Positions 46,589 through 55,052 are shown, numbered from the stretch's first letter. The stretch is 64,000 nt of DNA from Candidatus Methylomicrobium oryzae (GCF_016745425.1 NZ_JAERVK010000017.1:1-64000), one strand, 5' to 3'. Notes: a model not told the origin generated them from the sequence alone. Translations and numbers: made by a program.

Positions 46589-46686
46589 CCCTCTCCCTCC
46601 GGGAGAAGGTTAGGGTGAGGGAATACAAATAAATTATTTATCTATCGTTGGCCCTCACCCCCGTCCCTTCTCCCGGAGGGAGAGGG
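46589..46686. repeat. Long inverted repeat between vWA gene and membrane-protein gene
   Basis: CCCTCTCCCTCCGGGAGAAG begins the left arm (46589-46621) and its complement ends the right arm (46652-46686), with two or three mismatches near the inner ends and a 30-base AT-rich loop. The arms give about 33 bp of pairing. It is likely an extragenic palindromic element; it could also attenuate transcription into the vWA gene. Confidence 0.75.
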
Positions 46687-46703
46687 GGGGTGAAAGCTTG
46701 CTT

Positions 46704-47273
46704 CTAATCAGCATTTGAAAGTTTGCGCACGGCGGCTTCAGCGGCCCGATATGCGCGGTTAAAGTCGGATTCGCCATCGGTGGGAAACGCCGCATCGGTG
46801 GACGCCGGCGGATTTCCGCCCGACAAGGCCCCGAACAAAGCCTGTATCAAAAAGAAACACCAAAAGGCCATGAACAGGCTGCCGGTCCGGTCGAATGCCC
46901 AGAAGGCCGACGCGATGCCGAACAGGCATAAACCGAGGTCGGCCAGGGAAAAAAACAGGCGGCTGTGGAAATACAGCGTGCGAATCAGCCAGACGTAAAG
47001 CGCGTGCGCGAGCAAAAACAGGAACAGCGGCGGATAGAACAGCCATACCGCCGCCGACAGGAGGCCGCCAGCGAGCAGGACCGTAGCCCGACCGATGCGT
47101 TCAGGGCTGCGACCGAGTAAATAAAAGACGTAGGCGAAAGCCAGGCCGCCGATCACGACACGGATCGCGACCGCTTCGGAAAAGACCCAAGCGAAGGCAT
47201 AAAAGCCGCCGGCGCCCGCGATACCGGCGAACAGGGCGACTGCGACCCCTTCCCAAAATGTCGGCTTATTCAT
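46704..47273 (-). CDS. Small polytopic membrane protein coupled to PspA
   Basis: 189 residues with about six hydrophobic segments (VALFAGIAGAGGFYAFAWVF, GGLAFAYVFYLLG, LLAGGLLSAAVWLFYPPLFL and others) and a soluble C-terminal tail. No family was recognised. The frame is open for 100 codons upstream over the pspA gene, but ATG at 47273 has GGAG six bases before it and overlaps the pspA stop (ATGA), so that start is chosen. Coupling to a PspA-type gene suggests a membrane partner in envelope maintenance. Confidence 0.75.
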   Translation of the reverse strand: MNKPTFWEGVAVALFAGIAGAGGFYAFAWVFSEAVAIRVVIGGLAFAYVFYLLGRSPERIGRATVLLAGGLLSAAVWLFYPPLFLFLLAHALYVWLIRTLYFHSRLFFSLADLGLCLFGIASAFWAFDRTGSLFMAFWCFFLIQALFGALSGGNPPASTDAAFPTDGESDFNRAYRAAEAAVRKLSNAD

Positions 47274-47800
47274 GACGCGCTCCATTTTTGTTTTTCTTTC
47301 AGGAAAGCGACTTCGACGTCTTCGTCCCGGACGGTGACCTGCGGGTTTTCCCAGGGATACGAGGAAACCGCGCCGTTTTCCAGAAAGACCTCGGCTTTCT
47401 GTTTCATCGCCGCCAGTTGTGCCTGGTGTTCCGCGAACCGCTTCGTCAAACGGCGCGTTTGCTCGTCCAGGACCGCGATCTTTTCGGCCAACAGTTGCTG
47501 CATTTGCAGCGTTTCGAGTTTGCGTTTGACGAAAGCCCGCGCCAGATCGTCCTTGCCGGATTGAAAACAGAATGCGCATTTTTCATCCAGCTCGGCCAGG
47601 GTTTCCGCGAGTTGATCGCGCTTGCCTTCGAGTTGCTGCCGTCTGTGTTCCGATAGGCGGACGTGCCGCTCGTCGGTCAGGACGGATTCCTCCATTTCCC
47701 GGATGCTTTGCTTCAGCAGCGCCGCGGGTTCTTCGATTTTGTCCAAAACCGCATGCATGTCGGCCTGGAACAGTCTTGACAGTCGTGTAATCAGCGCCAT
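47270..47800 (-). CDS. PspA/IM30 family protein
   Basis: 176 residues, almost entirely helical coiled coil: MALITRLSRLFQADMHAVLDKIEEPAALL with the N-terminal amphipathic membrane helix typical of the family, then REMEESV, QLEGKRDQLAETLAELDEK, and AEHQAQLAAMKQKAEVF. PspA proteins form ESCRT-III-like scaffolds that stabilise damaged inner membranes. It is shorter than classic PspA (about 220). The start at 47800 has GGAGGT in front. It is divergent from an OmpR-type regulator, its probable controller, and co-transcribed with a membrane protein gene. Confidence 0.85.
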   Translation of the reverse strand: MALITRLSRLFQADMHAVLDKIEEPAALLKQSIREMEESVLTDERHVRLSEHRRQQLEGKRDQLAETLAELDEKCAFCFQSGKDDLARAFVKRKLETLQMQQLLAEKIAVLDEQTRRLTKRFAEHQAQLAAMKQKAEVFLENGAVSSYPWENPQVTVRDEDVEVAFLKEKQKWSAS

Positions 47801-47893
47801 GAGGCACCTCCCGTGTTTGATGTTCGACGGGCACAGTCTAGGCGCGAAGGGCGGCGGCAAACAGGCACGCTTCGGTAAAACGTTCGGCGCGGA

Positions 47894-47911
47894 ATTTACA
47901 AAAAATTTACA
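47894..47911. promoter_or_regulatory. Direct repeat ATTTACA with 11-bp spacing, probable response-regulator box
   Basis: ATTTACA occurs at 47894-47900 and 47905-47911, 11 bp start to start, in the gap between the divergent pspA-type gene and the OmpR-type regulator gene. OmpR/PhoB-family dimers bind direct repeats with an 11-bp period, so this is a candidate site for the adjacent regulator. It is short and not tested. Confidence 0.5.
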
Positions 47912-47976
47912 GTTCGCTTGCCGATAGCGCGCACAGGCTTGTTAAACTGTCCGTATTTTTCGGCAAGGCCGCTGCC

Positions 47977-48684
47977 ATGACCCGCAAACCGCACATACTG
48001 ATCATCGAAGACGAAACCGCCATCCGCACCGGCCTGATCGACGTGTTCGTCTACCACGGCTACGACGTCGATTTTTCCGCCCACGGCTCCGAAGGTTTGG
48101 CGAAGGCGCTCAGCGGCAAATTCGACCTGGTCCTGCTCGACGTGATGCTGCCGGGCCTGAACGGTTTCGAGATTTGCAACCGGATTCGGGAACAGAGCCG
48201 CGATCAGGCGATCATCATGCTGACCGCCAAAAGCAACGACGAAGACATTATCGAAGGCTTGTCGCTGGGCGCCGACGATTACGTCGCGAAGCCGTTTTCG
48301 GTCGCGCAACTGGTGCTCCGGGTGCAGGCGGTCTTGCGCCGAAGCGGTCAGGGCTTGGCGCAAGAGGCGTTGATAAGGCTCGGCGACGAATTGACGATCG
48401 ATTGCCGAAACCTGTCCGGCCGGCGCGGGGCGCAAACGCTTTCGTTCACACGGCGCGAAATCGAGATTCTGCAATACCTGCAACGCCATGCCGACCGGCC
48501 GGTTGCGCGCGAAGAACTGTTGCAGAAAGTGTGGGGTTACGCGAATCATCTGGCGATCGAAACCCGCACCGTGGACATTCACATCGCCAAACTGCGCCGT
48601 AAAATCGAAGCCGATCCCGCCGAACCGCGCTTTCTGATCACCGTGCGCGGCGCCGGCTACCGGCTGATCGGGCCGCCGCGATGA
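47977..48684 (+). CDS. OmpR/PhoB-family response regulator
   Basis: 235 residues. The receiver has the acidic pair in IIEDETA, phospho-acceptor Asp55 in LVLLDVMLPG and the Lys in DDYVAKPFS; the winged-helix effector domain ends KIEADPAEPRFLITVRGAGY. It is co-transcribed with the next kinase gene (ATGA overlap) and divergent from the pspA-type gene. Likely it activates or represses that operon in response to envelope signals. Confidence 0.95.
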   Translation: MTRKPHILIIEDETAIRTGLIDVFVYHGYDVDFSAHGSEGLAKALSGKFDLVLLDVMLPGLNGFEICNRIREQSRDQAIIMLTAKSNDEDIIEGLSLGADDYVAKPFSVAQLVLRVQAVLRRSGQGLAQEALIRLGDELTIDCRNLSGRRGAQTLSFTRREIEILQYLQRHADRPVAREELLQKVWGYANHLAIETRTVDIHIAKLRRKIEADPAEPRFLITVRGAGYRLIGPPR

Positions 48685-50843
48685 AGCGGAACCGCCTGAA
48701 AAGGCTGGACAAAAAAAGGCTCCGCCGCTGGCTGCTGGTTTTTTTCCTGAGCCTTGCGATCCCGACCGCGGTGCTCGTCCAGCAATCCTACAGCCGCTTG
48801 AAATGGGAGGCTTTTCACCAGCATCGGCTGATGGCCGAAGAATTGACCCGCCGGATCGACAACCAACTGCTGCGGCTGATCGACGGCGAAGCGGAAAGGT
48901 CGTTCACCGACTATGCCTTTTTGAACGTGGCCGGGGCGCCGTCGGCCAATTTTTTACAGCGCTCGCCGCTTTCCCGATACCCGGTGCAGGCGGAAATCCC
49001 GGGCTTGATCGGTTATTTCCAGGTGGATGCGGCCGGCCGCTTATCGACGCCTTTGTTGCCCGAGGATATCGACAAAGCGGGGCGCTACGGACTGGCCGAG
49101 CGGGAATTGTCCGAACGGGCTGCTCTCCAGAACCGGATTCGGCAGATATTGCGCGAGAACCGGCTGGTCAAAAACCATACGGCGGCTTCCGGAAAAAAAA
49201 ACCAGGGGTTTCGCGATCGTTTCGCCGCGCGGCAAGACAAGGCAATGCGTGAAAATGAACAAGACGCCGATTTCCTTGAGCGATCCGTTGCCGCGAGCAA
49301 GCGCCAACAGCCTGCCGCAGCCGCCCCGCCCCCCATCGGCGCAGGCCAGGCGGTCTTTGACGAGCTTAAAAAAATGGCGCCGGCCAAAAGCAAGCAGGAA
49401 AACTCCCTGGGCCGTCTGGAAGACATCAAACTCAAGCAAACCTTTCAGAAAGAAGCCGTGCCGATACGGCCCGAAGAGAGCGTCCGCAAGGCGCTGAAAG
49501 CGGCGCCCAAAAAGGCGCGCACCGAGCAGAACGTCCTGCCCGAGCCGGTGCAGAGCGCCGAAGGACCTGCCGTCGCCGCGTCGGAAGCATCCGGTCGCCC
49601 AGCAGCGGCTCCGGCCGCGCAAGCAGAGGCAAAAACTTTGCGCATCCGCACCTTCGAAAGCGCCGTCGATCCTTTCGAATTCAGCCAGCTGGATAGCGGC
49701 CAGTTCGTGCTGTTCCGCAAAGTCTGGCTGAACGGCCGGCGCTACATCCAGGGCCTGCTGATCGAAAAAGACGCCTTCCTGCAAGGAACGATCAACGCGG
49801 CGTTCCAGGAAACCGCGCTGTCGCGGATGAGCGATCTGCTGGCCGTTTTTCAAGGCAACGTGCTTTCCGCTTTTGCCGGCCGCGCGCCGCGCGGTTACCT
49901 GTCGAGCGCCGACGAGCTGCAGGGCGAGCTGCTTTACCAAGACCGCTTGCCAGACCCGTTCGGCGACTTGCAGCTCGTGTTCAGCATCACGCAGCTTCCG
50001 GTCGGGCCGGGAGGCTGGGTGATCATCTGGTTGAGCGCGGTGCTGAGCGCCGTCTTCTTGGCCGGTTTTTATGGGATGTACCGGCTCGGCGTCGGCCAAA
50101 TCGATCTGGTTAACCGGCAGCAGGATTTCGTTTCGGCGGTCAGCCACGAATTGAAAACGCCGCTGACTTCGATCCGGATGTACGGCGAAATGCTGCAGGC
50201 CGGCTGGGTGGACGACGGCAAGAAAAAGGCCTATTACGACTTCATCCTGGACGAGAGCGAGCGGCTGACCCGCCTGATCAACAACGTGCTGCAACTGGCT
50301 AAAATGACCCGCAACGAAAACAAGCCGGCGTTGCAAAGCCTGACGGTGGCCGAATTGATCGACGGCATTCACTCGAAAATCTCGACCCAAATCGAACGGA
50401 GCGGCTTTCGTTTGACGCTGTCGGTCGATCAGGACGCGGCAGAGGCCAAAGTGAAGGTGAATCCCGATTGGTTCGTCCAAATCATGATCAACCTGGTCGA
50501 CAATGCGATCAAATTTTCCGCGAAGGCGGACATTAAAGCAGTCGATTTATCTTGTCAGCGCTTGAGCGGCGGGCGCATCCGTTTCACCGTGCGCGATTAC
50601 GGCCCCGGCATTGCCAAAGACCAACTGAAAAAAATATTCCGGCTCTTCTACCGCGCCGAAAACGAACTGACCCGCGAAACGGTCGGAACCGGGATCGGGC
50701 TTGCGTTGGCGCATCAAATGGCAGTCGCCATGAACGGGCGAATCGACGTCACCCATCGCGATCCGGGGGCGGAATTTAGGATCGATTTTCCGGTTGATAA
50801 AACTTCCGAGAACGGCAGAGAGATACGCCGATGCCGCCGTTAA
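48681..50843 (+). CDS. Sensor histidine kinase with large low-complexity periplasmic region
   Basis: 720 residues. TM1 at about 17-36, TM2 at about 446-468. HisKA has the phosphorylated His489 in SAVSHELKTPLTSIRMY; the HATPase domain has NLVDNAIKFS, DYGPGIA and GTGIGLALAHQM. The periplasmic part is unusually long (about 410 residues). Its middle (about 190-315) is Ala/Pro/Lys/Glu-rich and likely disordered (KRQQPAAAAPPP, AAPKKARTEQN), flanked by two ordered pieces. No HAMP domain is obvious. It partners with the preceding regulator. Confidence 0.93.
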   Translation: MKRNRLKRLDKKRLRRWLLVFFLSLAIPTAVLVQQSYSRLKWEAFHQHRLMAEELTRRIDNQLLRLIDGEAERSFTDYAFLNVAGAPSANFLQRSPLSRYPVQAEIPGLIGYFQVDAAGRLSTPLLPEDIDKAGRYGLAERELSERAALQNRIRQILRENRLVKNHTAASGKKNQGFRDRFAARQDKAMRENEQDADFLERSVAASKRQQPAAAAPPPIGAGQAVFDELKKMAPAKSKQENSLGRLEDIKLKQTFQKEAVPIRPEESVRKALKAAPKKARTEQNVLPEPVQSAEGPAVAASEASGRPAAAPAAQAEAKTLRIRTFESAVDPFEFSQLDSGQFVLFRKVWLNGRRYIQGLLIEKDAFLQGTINAAFQETALSRMSDLLAVFQGNVLSAFAGRAPRGYLSSADELQGELLYQDRLPDPFGDLQLVFSITQLPVGPGGWVIIWLSAVLSAVFLAGFYGMYRLGVGQIDLVNRQQDFVSAVSHELKTPLTSIRMYGEMLQAGWVDDGKKKAYYDFILDESERLTRLINNVLQLAKMTRNENKPALQSLTVAELIDGIHSKISTQIERSGFRLTLSVDQDAAEAKVKVNPDWFVQIMINLVDNAIKFSAKADIKAVDLSCQRLSGGRIRFTVRDYGPGIAKDQLKKIFRLFYRAENELTRETVGTGIGLALAHQMAVAMNGRIDVTHRDPGAEFRIDFPVDKTSENGREIRRCRR

Positions 50844-50848
50844 GGGCT

Positions 50849-51240
50849 TCGTCAAACACACCTCCCCCTTTGAAAAAGGGGGATCGAGGGGGGATTTATT
50901 TAATAAATCTCCCCCGGCCCCTCGGCAATATAGCTCCTGCATTGCCTACCTCCTGCCTCCCTGCAGTCGTCGGCAATTGCTCCTGCATTGCCCTCGATCG
51001 CGTGTTCCCGACGCGATCTACCTCCCCCATCCGTGGGGTCGTCGATCGCGTGTTCCCGACGCGATCTACCTCGCCCTTCCTTGGGCTCGTACCTCCTGCA
51101 TGAACGCCAGGGATGGCGTGAATGCAGAGATTGCAGGAGCAAATCTCTGCCCGTGCAGTCATCTTTTTCAAAGAGGGGAATGAACAATCCATTTTTCATA
51201 ACAATCAACTTCGGAACGTTATTTCCTACCAGATCTAAGT
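50849..51240 (-). repeat. Mosaic noncoding element, copy 2 (long form) with GGA-loop hairpin array
   Basis: Reverse-complement match to 35184-35383 at both ends. Between the shared ends it holds a string of hairpins; on the minus strand seven have GGA in the loop: 50924-50946 and 50972-50992 (GGCAAT stems, GC-AGGA-GC), 50953-50966 (CTGC-AGGGAG-GCAG), 50997-51017 and 51045-51065 (ATCGCGT stems, CGGGAAC loop), 51025-51038 (CCCC-ACGGAT-GGGG) and 51073-51086 (GCCC-AAGGAA-GGGC). A 30-base unit (50995-51024, 51043-51072) is repeated exactly. GAGGTAG often links hairpins. It starts 5 bases after the kinase stop. Confidence 0.8.
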
Positions 51241-51443
51241 CGTGAGTACGTACAAGTCGAGTTAAAAAATGCATGCCGATCTTTCCCTGCGGAAACGGAA
51301 AAAACAAATCCGGCAGTCGTTGACTTTGAGTCCGCACGAAGTAAAATGGTGGATTTATTTATTTGCGGCCGAAGCCAACCGGATGCGATTGATCATTCGG
51401 CCGGATCATTTTATTAGAAGCACATACAGGCAGGTAGTCAATA
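51241..51443. other. Leader region upstream of mcl
   Basis: About 200 bases with no convincing gene; a frame at 51269-51493 overlaps mcl out of frame and lacks support. It should contain the mcl-mtkA-mtkB promoter, but no confident -35/-10 pair was chosen. Confidence 0.4.
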
Positions 51444-52394
51444 ATGAGTCACACTTTATATACGGCGTCGGTGCAACGCATCCAACGTTGTGAATTGGCA
51501 GTTCCCGGTTCCAATCCCGGCATGTTCGAAAAAGCCTTGAAAAGCGGTGTGGACTATATTTTTCTCGACCTCGAAGATGCGGTTGCGCCGGACGACAAGC
51601 TGCAGGCACGCAAGAATGTGATCGAGGCGATCAACGACCTGGATTGGAAAGGCCATGGCATCACCTTGTCCGTGCGGATCAACGGGCTGGATACGCAGTA
51701 TATGGTGCGCGATGTGGTCGATCTGGTCGAGCAGGCCGGTGCCAAAATCGATACAATCCTGATTCCGAAAGTCGGTGTTTACGGCGATGTCTACATGGTC
51801 GAGGCGATGCTGAACCAGCTGGAAATGCAGCAGGGCCTGAAAAACAAGATCGGTATTGAAGCATTGATCGAAACCGCGCTCGGCATGGCCAATGTCGAAG
51901 ACATTGCCAGACAGGGTGCTTTGGGCCGTCTTGAAGCGCTGCATTTCGGCGTCGCCGATTATGCGGCCAGCAATCGGGCGCGCACCGTCAACATCGGCGG
52001 GCTGAATCCCGACTATCCGGGCGACCAGTGGCATGCGGCGATCAGCCGGATGACCGTGGCCTGCCGCGCTTACGGCCTGCGTCCGATCGACGGGCCGTTC
52101 GGCGACCTGAAAGATCCGGAAGGCTACAAGCAGGCCGCACGGCGTGCAGCCGCACTCGGCTGCGAAGGCAAATGGGCGATCCATCCGTCGCAAATCGAAC
52201 TGGCCAATGACGTTTTCACCCCGCCAGCGGCCGAAGTCGAAAAGGCCAAACGCATTCTGGCGGCCCTGCAGGAAGCGGCGGCGCAAGGCAAAGGCGCGGC
52301 TTCGCTGGATGGGCGTTTGATCGATGCGGCTTCCGAAAGAATGGCGAACAATGTCGTAAGAGCGGCCGAAGCGATCGCCGCGAAAACCAAATAA
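51444..52394 (+). CDS. mcl: L-malyl-CoA lyase
   Basis: 316 residues, CitE-like (beta/alpha)8 barrel: RCELAVPGSNPGMFEKALKS, DYIFLDLEDAVAPDD (Mg-binding Asp/Glu), GIEALIETALGMANVEDIA and GKWAIHPSQIELAN. It cleaves malyl-CoA to acetyl-CoA and glyoxylate, the last step of the serine cycle; glyoxylate returns to Sga. Association with mtkAB 26 bases downstream makes the malyl-CoA role specific rather than a citrate lyase role. Confidence 0.94.
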   Translation: MSHTLYTASVQRIQRCELAVPGSNPGMFEKALKSGVDYIFLDLEDAVAPDDKLQARKNVIEAINDLDWKGHGITLSVRINGLDTQYMVRDVVDLVEQAGAKIDTILIPKVGVYGDVYMVEAMLNQLEMQQGLKNKIGIEALIETALGMANVEDIARQGALGRLEALHFGVADYAASNRARTVNIGGLNPDYPGDQWHAAISRMTVACRAYGLRPIDGPFGDLKDPEGYKQAARRAAALGCEGKWAIHPSQIELANDVFTPPAAEVEKAKRILAALQEAAAQGKGAASLDGRLIDAASERMANNVVRAAEAIAAKTK

Positions 52395-52420
52395 ATTACT
52401 GAAAGCAAGAGGCAAGAGTC

Positions 52421-53620
52421 GTGGATATTCATGAGTATCAGGCGAAAGACATATTACAGGGCTACGGCGTAAAGATCGCCGAGGGCGGCCTGGCGTACAG
52501 CCCGGAAGACGCGGTGCAGCGCGCCCGTGAAATCGGCGGGCATCTGTGGGTGGTCAAGGCCCAGATCCATTCCGGCGCGCGCGGCAAGGCCGGCGGCATC
52601 AAGATCTGCAAAACCCATGATGAAGTTGCGGCCGCGGCGGAAGAACTGCTGGGTAAAAGACTGCGCACTCACCAGACCGGGCCGGCCGGCAAAGTATGCA
52701 ATCGCCTTTATATCGAAGCAGGCACCGAGATTGCAAAAGAACTGTATTTCTGCCTGCTCGTCGACCGCAGTGCCGAACGGATCGTGATGATCGGATCGGC
52801 CGAAGGCGGGATGGAAATCGAGGAATTGGCGAAAACCCGTCCGGAAGCGATCACCAAGATTTATATCGAACCGGCGGTCGGCCTTCTGGATTATCAGGCG
52901 CGCGAGATGGCCTTCGCTCTCGGCCTGGATGCCGAAATCATGAGCCATGCGGTCAAGACGATCCGGGGGTGCTACAAAGCCTTGCGGGCTCTCGACTGCA
53001 GCATGCTCGAAATCAACCCGCTGGTCGTTACCCGCAGCAACGAGCTGATCGCGCTGGACGCGAAGATGGGATTCGACGATAACGCCTTATTCCGTCAGCC
53101 GAAAATTTCCGAACTGCGCGATAAGACTCAGGAAGATCCGCGCGAAATGGCCGCCGCGGACCGCGGTCTCAGCTATGTCGGCCTCGACGGCGATATCGGC
53201 TGCATGATCAACGGCGCCGGCCTGGCGATGGCGACGATGGACATGATCAAACTGGCCGGTGGCGAACCCGCAAACTTTCTCGACGTGGGCGGTGGCGCCT
53301 CGGCCGAGCGTACCGAAAAAGCGTTTCGTCTGGTGCTGGCCGACAAGAACGTGAAGGCGATGCTGGTCAATATCTTCGCCGGTATCAATCGCTGCGACTG
53401 GATCGCCGAAGGCGTCGTCCATGCGGTCAAGAAAATCGACATGCAGGTGCCGCTGATCGTGCGGTTGTCCGGCACCAATGTCGAAGAGGGGCAGCGCATT
53501 ATTCGAGAGAGCGGCCTGCCGATCATTACCGCCGATACTTTGGCCGAAGCGGCAGAAAAGGCGGTGCAGGCGCGTAATCAGGCGGTCGCGAAAGCCGCGG
53601 TCGCGACAGAAGGTTGTTAA
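52421..53620 (+). CDS. mtkA: Malate--CoA ligase (malate thiokinase) beta subunit
   Basis: 399 residues, ATP-grasp protein similar to succinyl-CoA synthetase beta: [59 protein letters not shown], and [20 protein letters not shown]. With MtkB it activates malate to malyl-CoA using ATP. The start is GTG at 52421, with AGAGG nearby. Placement between mcl and mtkB supports malate rather than succinate as substrate. Confidence 0.94.
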   Translation: MDIHEYQAKDILQGYGVKIAEGGLAYSPEDAVQRAREIGGHLWVVKAQIHSGARGKAGGIKICKTHDEVAAAAEELLGKRLRTHQTGPAGKVCNRLYIEAGTEIAKELYFCLLVDRSAERIVMIGSAEGGMEIEELAKTRPEAITKIYIEPAVGLLDYQAREMAFALGLDAEIMSHAVKTIRGCYKALRALDCSMLEINPLVVTRSNELIALDAKMGFDDNALFRQPKISELRDKTQEDPREMAAADRGLSYVGLDGDIGCMINGAGLAMATMDMIKLAGGEPANFLDVGGGASAERTEKAFRLVLADKNVKAMLVNIFAGINRCDWIAEGVVHAVKKIDMQVPLIVRLSGTNVEEGQRIIRESGLPIITADTLAEAAEKAVQARNQAVAKAAVATEGC

Positions 53621-53629
53621 GGAATCAAG

Positions 53630-54517
53630 ATGGCAATTTTTATCGACGAAAACACACGGATTATCGTTCAAGGCTTCACCGGCAAGATCGGTTCGTTTCA
53701 TGCCGAGGACATGATCAAATACGGCTCCAATGTTGTCGGCGGCGTCACCCCGGGCAAGGGCGGTCAAACCCATCTGGGCCGGCCGGTGTTCAATACGGTC
53801 AAAGAAGCCGTGCTGAAAGCCGGCGCGGAAGCCAGCATCGTGTTCGTGCCGCCCGCGTTTGCGGCCGATTCGATCATGGAAGCGGCCGACGCGGGGATCA
53901 AATATTGCGTCTCGATTACCGACGGCATACCGACCCAGGACATGATGAAGGTCAAAAACTTTCTGCGCCGTTTTCCGAAAGAAAAGCGCATGGTTTTGAC
54001 CGGTCCCAACTGCGCCGGCACGATCAGTCCCGGCCGCTCGATGCTCGGCATCATGCCGGGCCATATCTATATGCAGGGCAATGTCGGCATCGTGGGCCGT
54101 TCGGGCACCTTGGGCTACGAAGCGGCCGACCAGATGAAGCGCCTCGGTATCGGTGTCTCGACTTCGGTCGGCATCGGCGGCGATCCGATCAACGGTTCTT
54201 CCCACCGTGACATCCTCGAAAAGTTCGAGCAGGACCCCGAAACCAAAGTCGTACTGATGATCGGCGAGATCGGCGGTCCTCAGGAAGTGGAAGCGGGACT
54301 GTTTGCGAAGGAGCACATGACCAAGCCGGTCGTCGCTTATATTGCGGGTCTTACCGCTCCCGAAGGACGCCGGATGGGGCATGCCGGCGCGATCATTTCC
54401 TCGGCCGGCGAAGGCGCGGCCGAAAAAGTCGCGATCCTGAAGGAGCTCGGCGTCACGATCTGCCCGACCCCGGCGGCGATGGGCGCGACCGTGGCCGAAG
54501 TATTGGCGAAGCTATAG
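53630..54517 (+). CDS. mtkB: Malate--CoA ligase (malate thiokinase) alpha subunit
   Basis: 295 residues, similar to succinyl-CoA synthetase alpha: IIVQGFTGKIGSFHAEDMI, GGVTPGKGG, TGPNCAGTISPG and GRRMGHAGAIISS with His251 as the phosphorylated residue. It binds CoA and carries the phosphohistidine intermediate. AAGGA precedes the ATG by six bases; the gap to mtkA is 9 bases. PEP carboxylase, which follows mtkB in many serine-cycle clusters, is absent here. Confidence 0.95.
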   Translation: MAIFIDENTRIIVQGFTGKIGSFHAEDMIKYGSNVVGGVTPGKGGQTHLGRPVFNTVKEAVLKAGAEASIVFVPPAFAADSIMEAADAGIKYCVSITDGIPTQDMMKVKNFLRRFPKEKRMVLTGPNCAGTISPGRSMLGIMPGHIYMQGNVGIVGRSGTLGYEAADQMKRLGIGVSTSVGIGGDPINGSSHRDILEKFEQDPETKVVLMIGEIGGPQEVEAGLFAKEHMTKPVVAYIAGLTAPEGRRMGHAGAIISSAGEGAAEKVAILKELGVTICPTPAAMGATVAEVLAKL

Positions 54518-54750
54518 GTTCACGGTCTATGGCAATCGGGCGGGCTGTTGCTGGGTCGGCCTAAACTTTGAGGATGAGAGCTTTTTTTCGGTTGGATATC
54601 TTTTGATCAGGCAAGCGGAGGGAATAGGCTTAATCCTTAAAGATTCTAGTAAAGCCGTTAGGTATTTGATATTTTATTGCCTGCTATAACCCTGTAAAGG
54701 GGTAGCGCTGATAACATAACAATACGAATATAACCTCTAGGACAGTCTAT

Positions 54751-54987
54751 ATGAAAACCATGAATATCTTTGCAGCAGGTATCGTCAGCTTGGCCTTATT
54801 GGCAGGCTGCCAAAAGTCTGAAGAAAAAGCTAAGGAAAGCGCCGCTCCGGCGGCTGCTCCGAGCGCTCCTGCTCCAGCTCCGGAAGCAGCTCCCGCTCCG
54901 ACAGCGGAGCCCGCCCCAGCCCCAGCCCCAGCTCCGGAAGCGGCTCCTGCTCCTGCTCCGCAAGCAGCGCCAGAGCCGGCTAAATAA
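54751..54987 (+). CDS. Small Ala/Pro-rich lipoprotein
   Basis: 78 residues. Signal peptide with lipobox LLAGC (Cys20), then a short charged segment (QKSEEKAKES) and about 45 residues of Ala/Pro/Glu repeats (APAPEAAPAP, APAPQAAPEP). The tail is probably an extended linker from the membrane toward the cell wall. No enzymatic domain. Internal repeats make length variation between strains likely. A terminator follows. Confidence 0.7.
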   Translation: MKTMNIFAAGIVSLALLAGCQKSEEKAKESAAPAAAPSAPAPAPEAAPAPTAEPAPAPAPAPEAAPAPAPQAAPEPAK

Positions 54988-55014
54988 TAACGATCACCTC
55001 TGATTTCGGAGAAG

Positions 55015-55052
55015 TGCCGGGCCAAATTTTCCGTTGGTTCGGCATTTTTTTT
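55015..55052 (+). terminator. Intrinsic terminator after the Ala/Pro-rich lipoprotein gene
   Basis: TGCCGGGCCAA (55015-55025) pairs with TTGGTTCGGCA (55034-55044) with two G-U pairs, followed by eight T bases (55045-55052). Confidence 0.85.

Noticed and set aside
49041-50480. 479-codon minus-strand frame opposite the histidine kinase
   Set aside because: GC-rich antisense frame; the kinase motifs on the plus strand are complete and the antisense product has no domain.
50995-51086. Possible CRISPR array
   Set aside because: Only two exact 30-base copies with an 18-base hairpin spacer; no cas genes. It fits the hairpin-module element better.
51269-51493. 74-codon plus-strand frame before mcl
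   Set aside because: Overlaps the mcl start out of frame, lacks a ribosome-binding site and resembles no family.
53087-54382. 431-codon minus-strand frame opposite mtkA/mtkB
   Set aside because: Spans two real genes antisense and is rich in His/Asp/Arg as expected of shadow frames.
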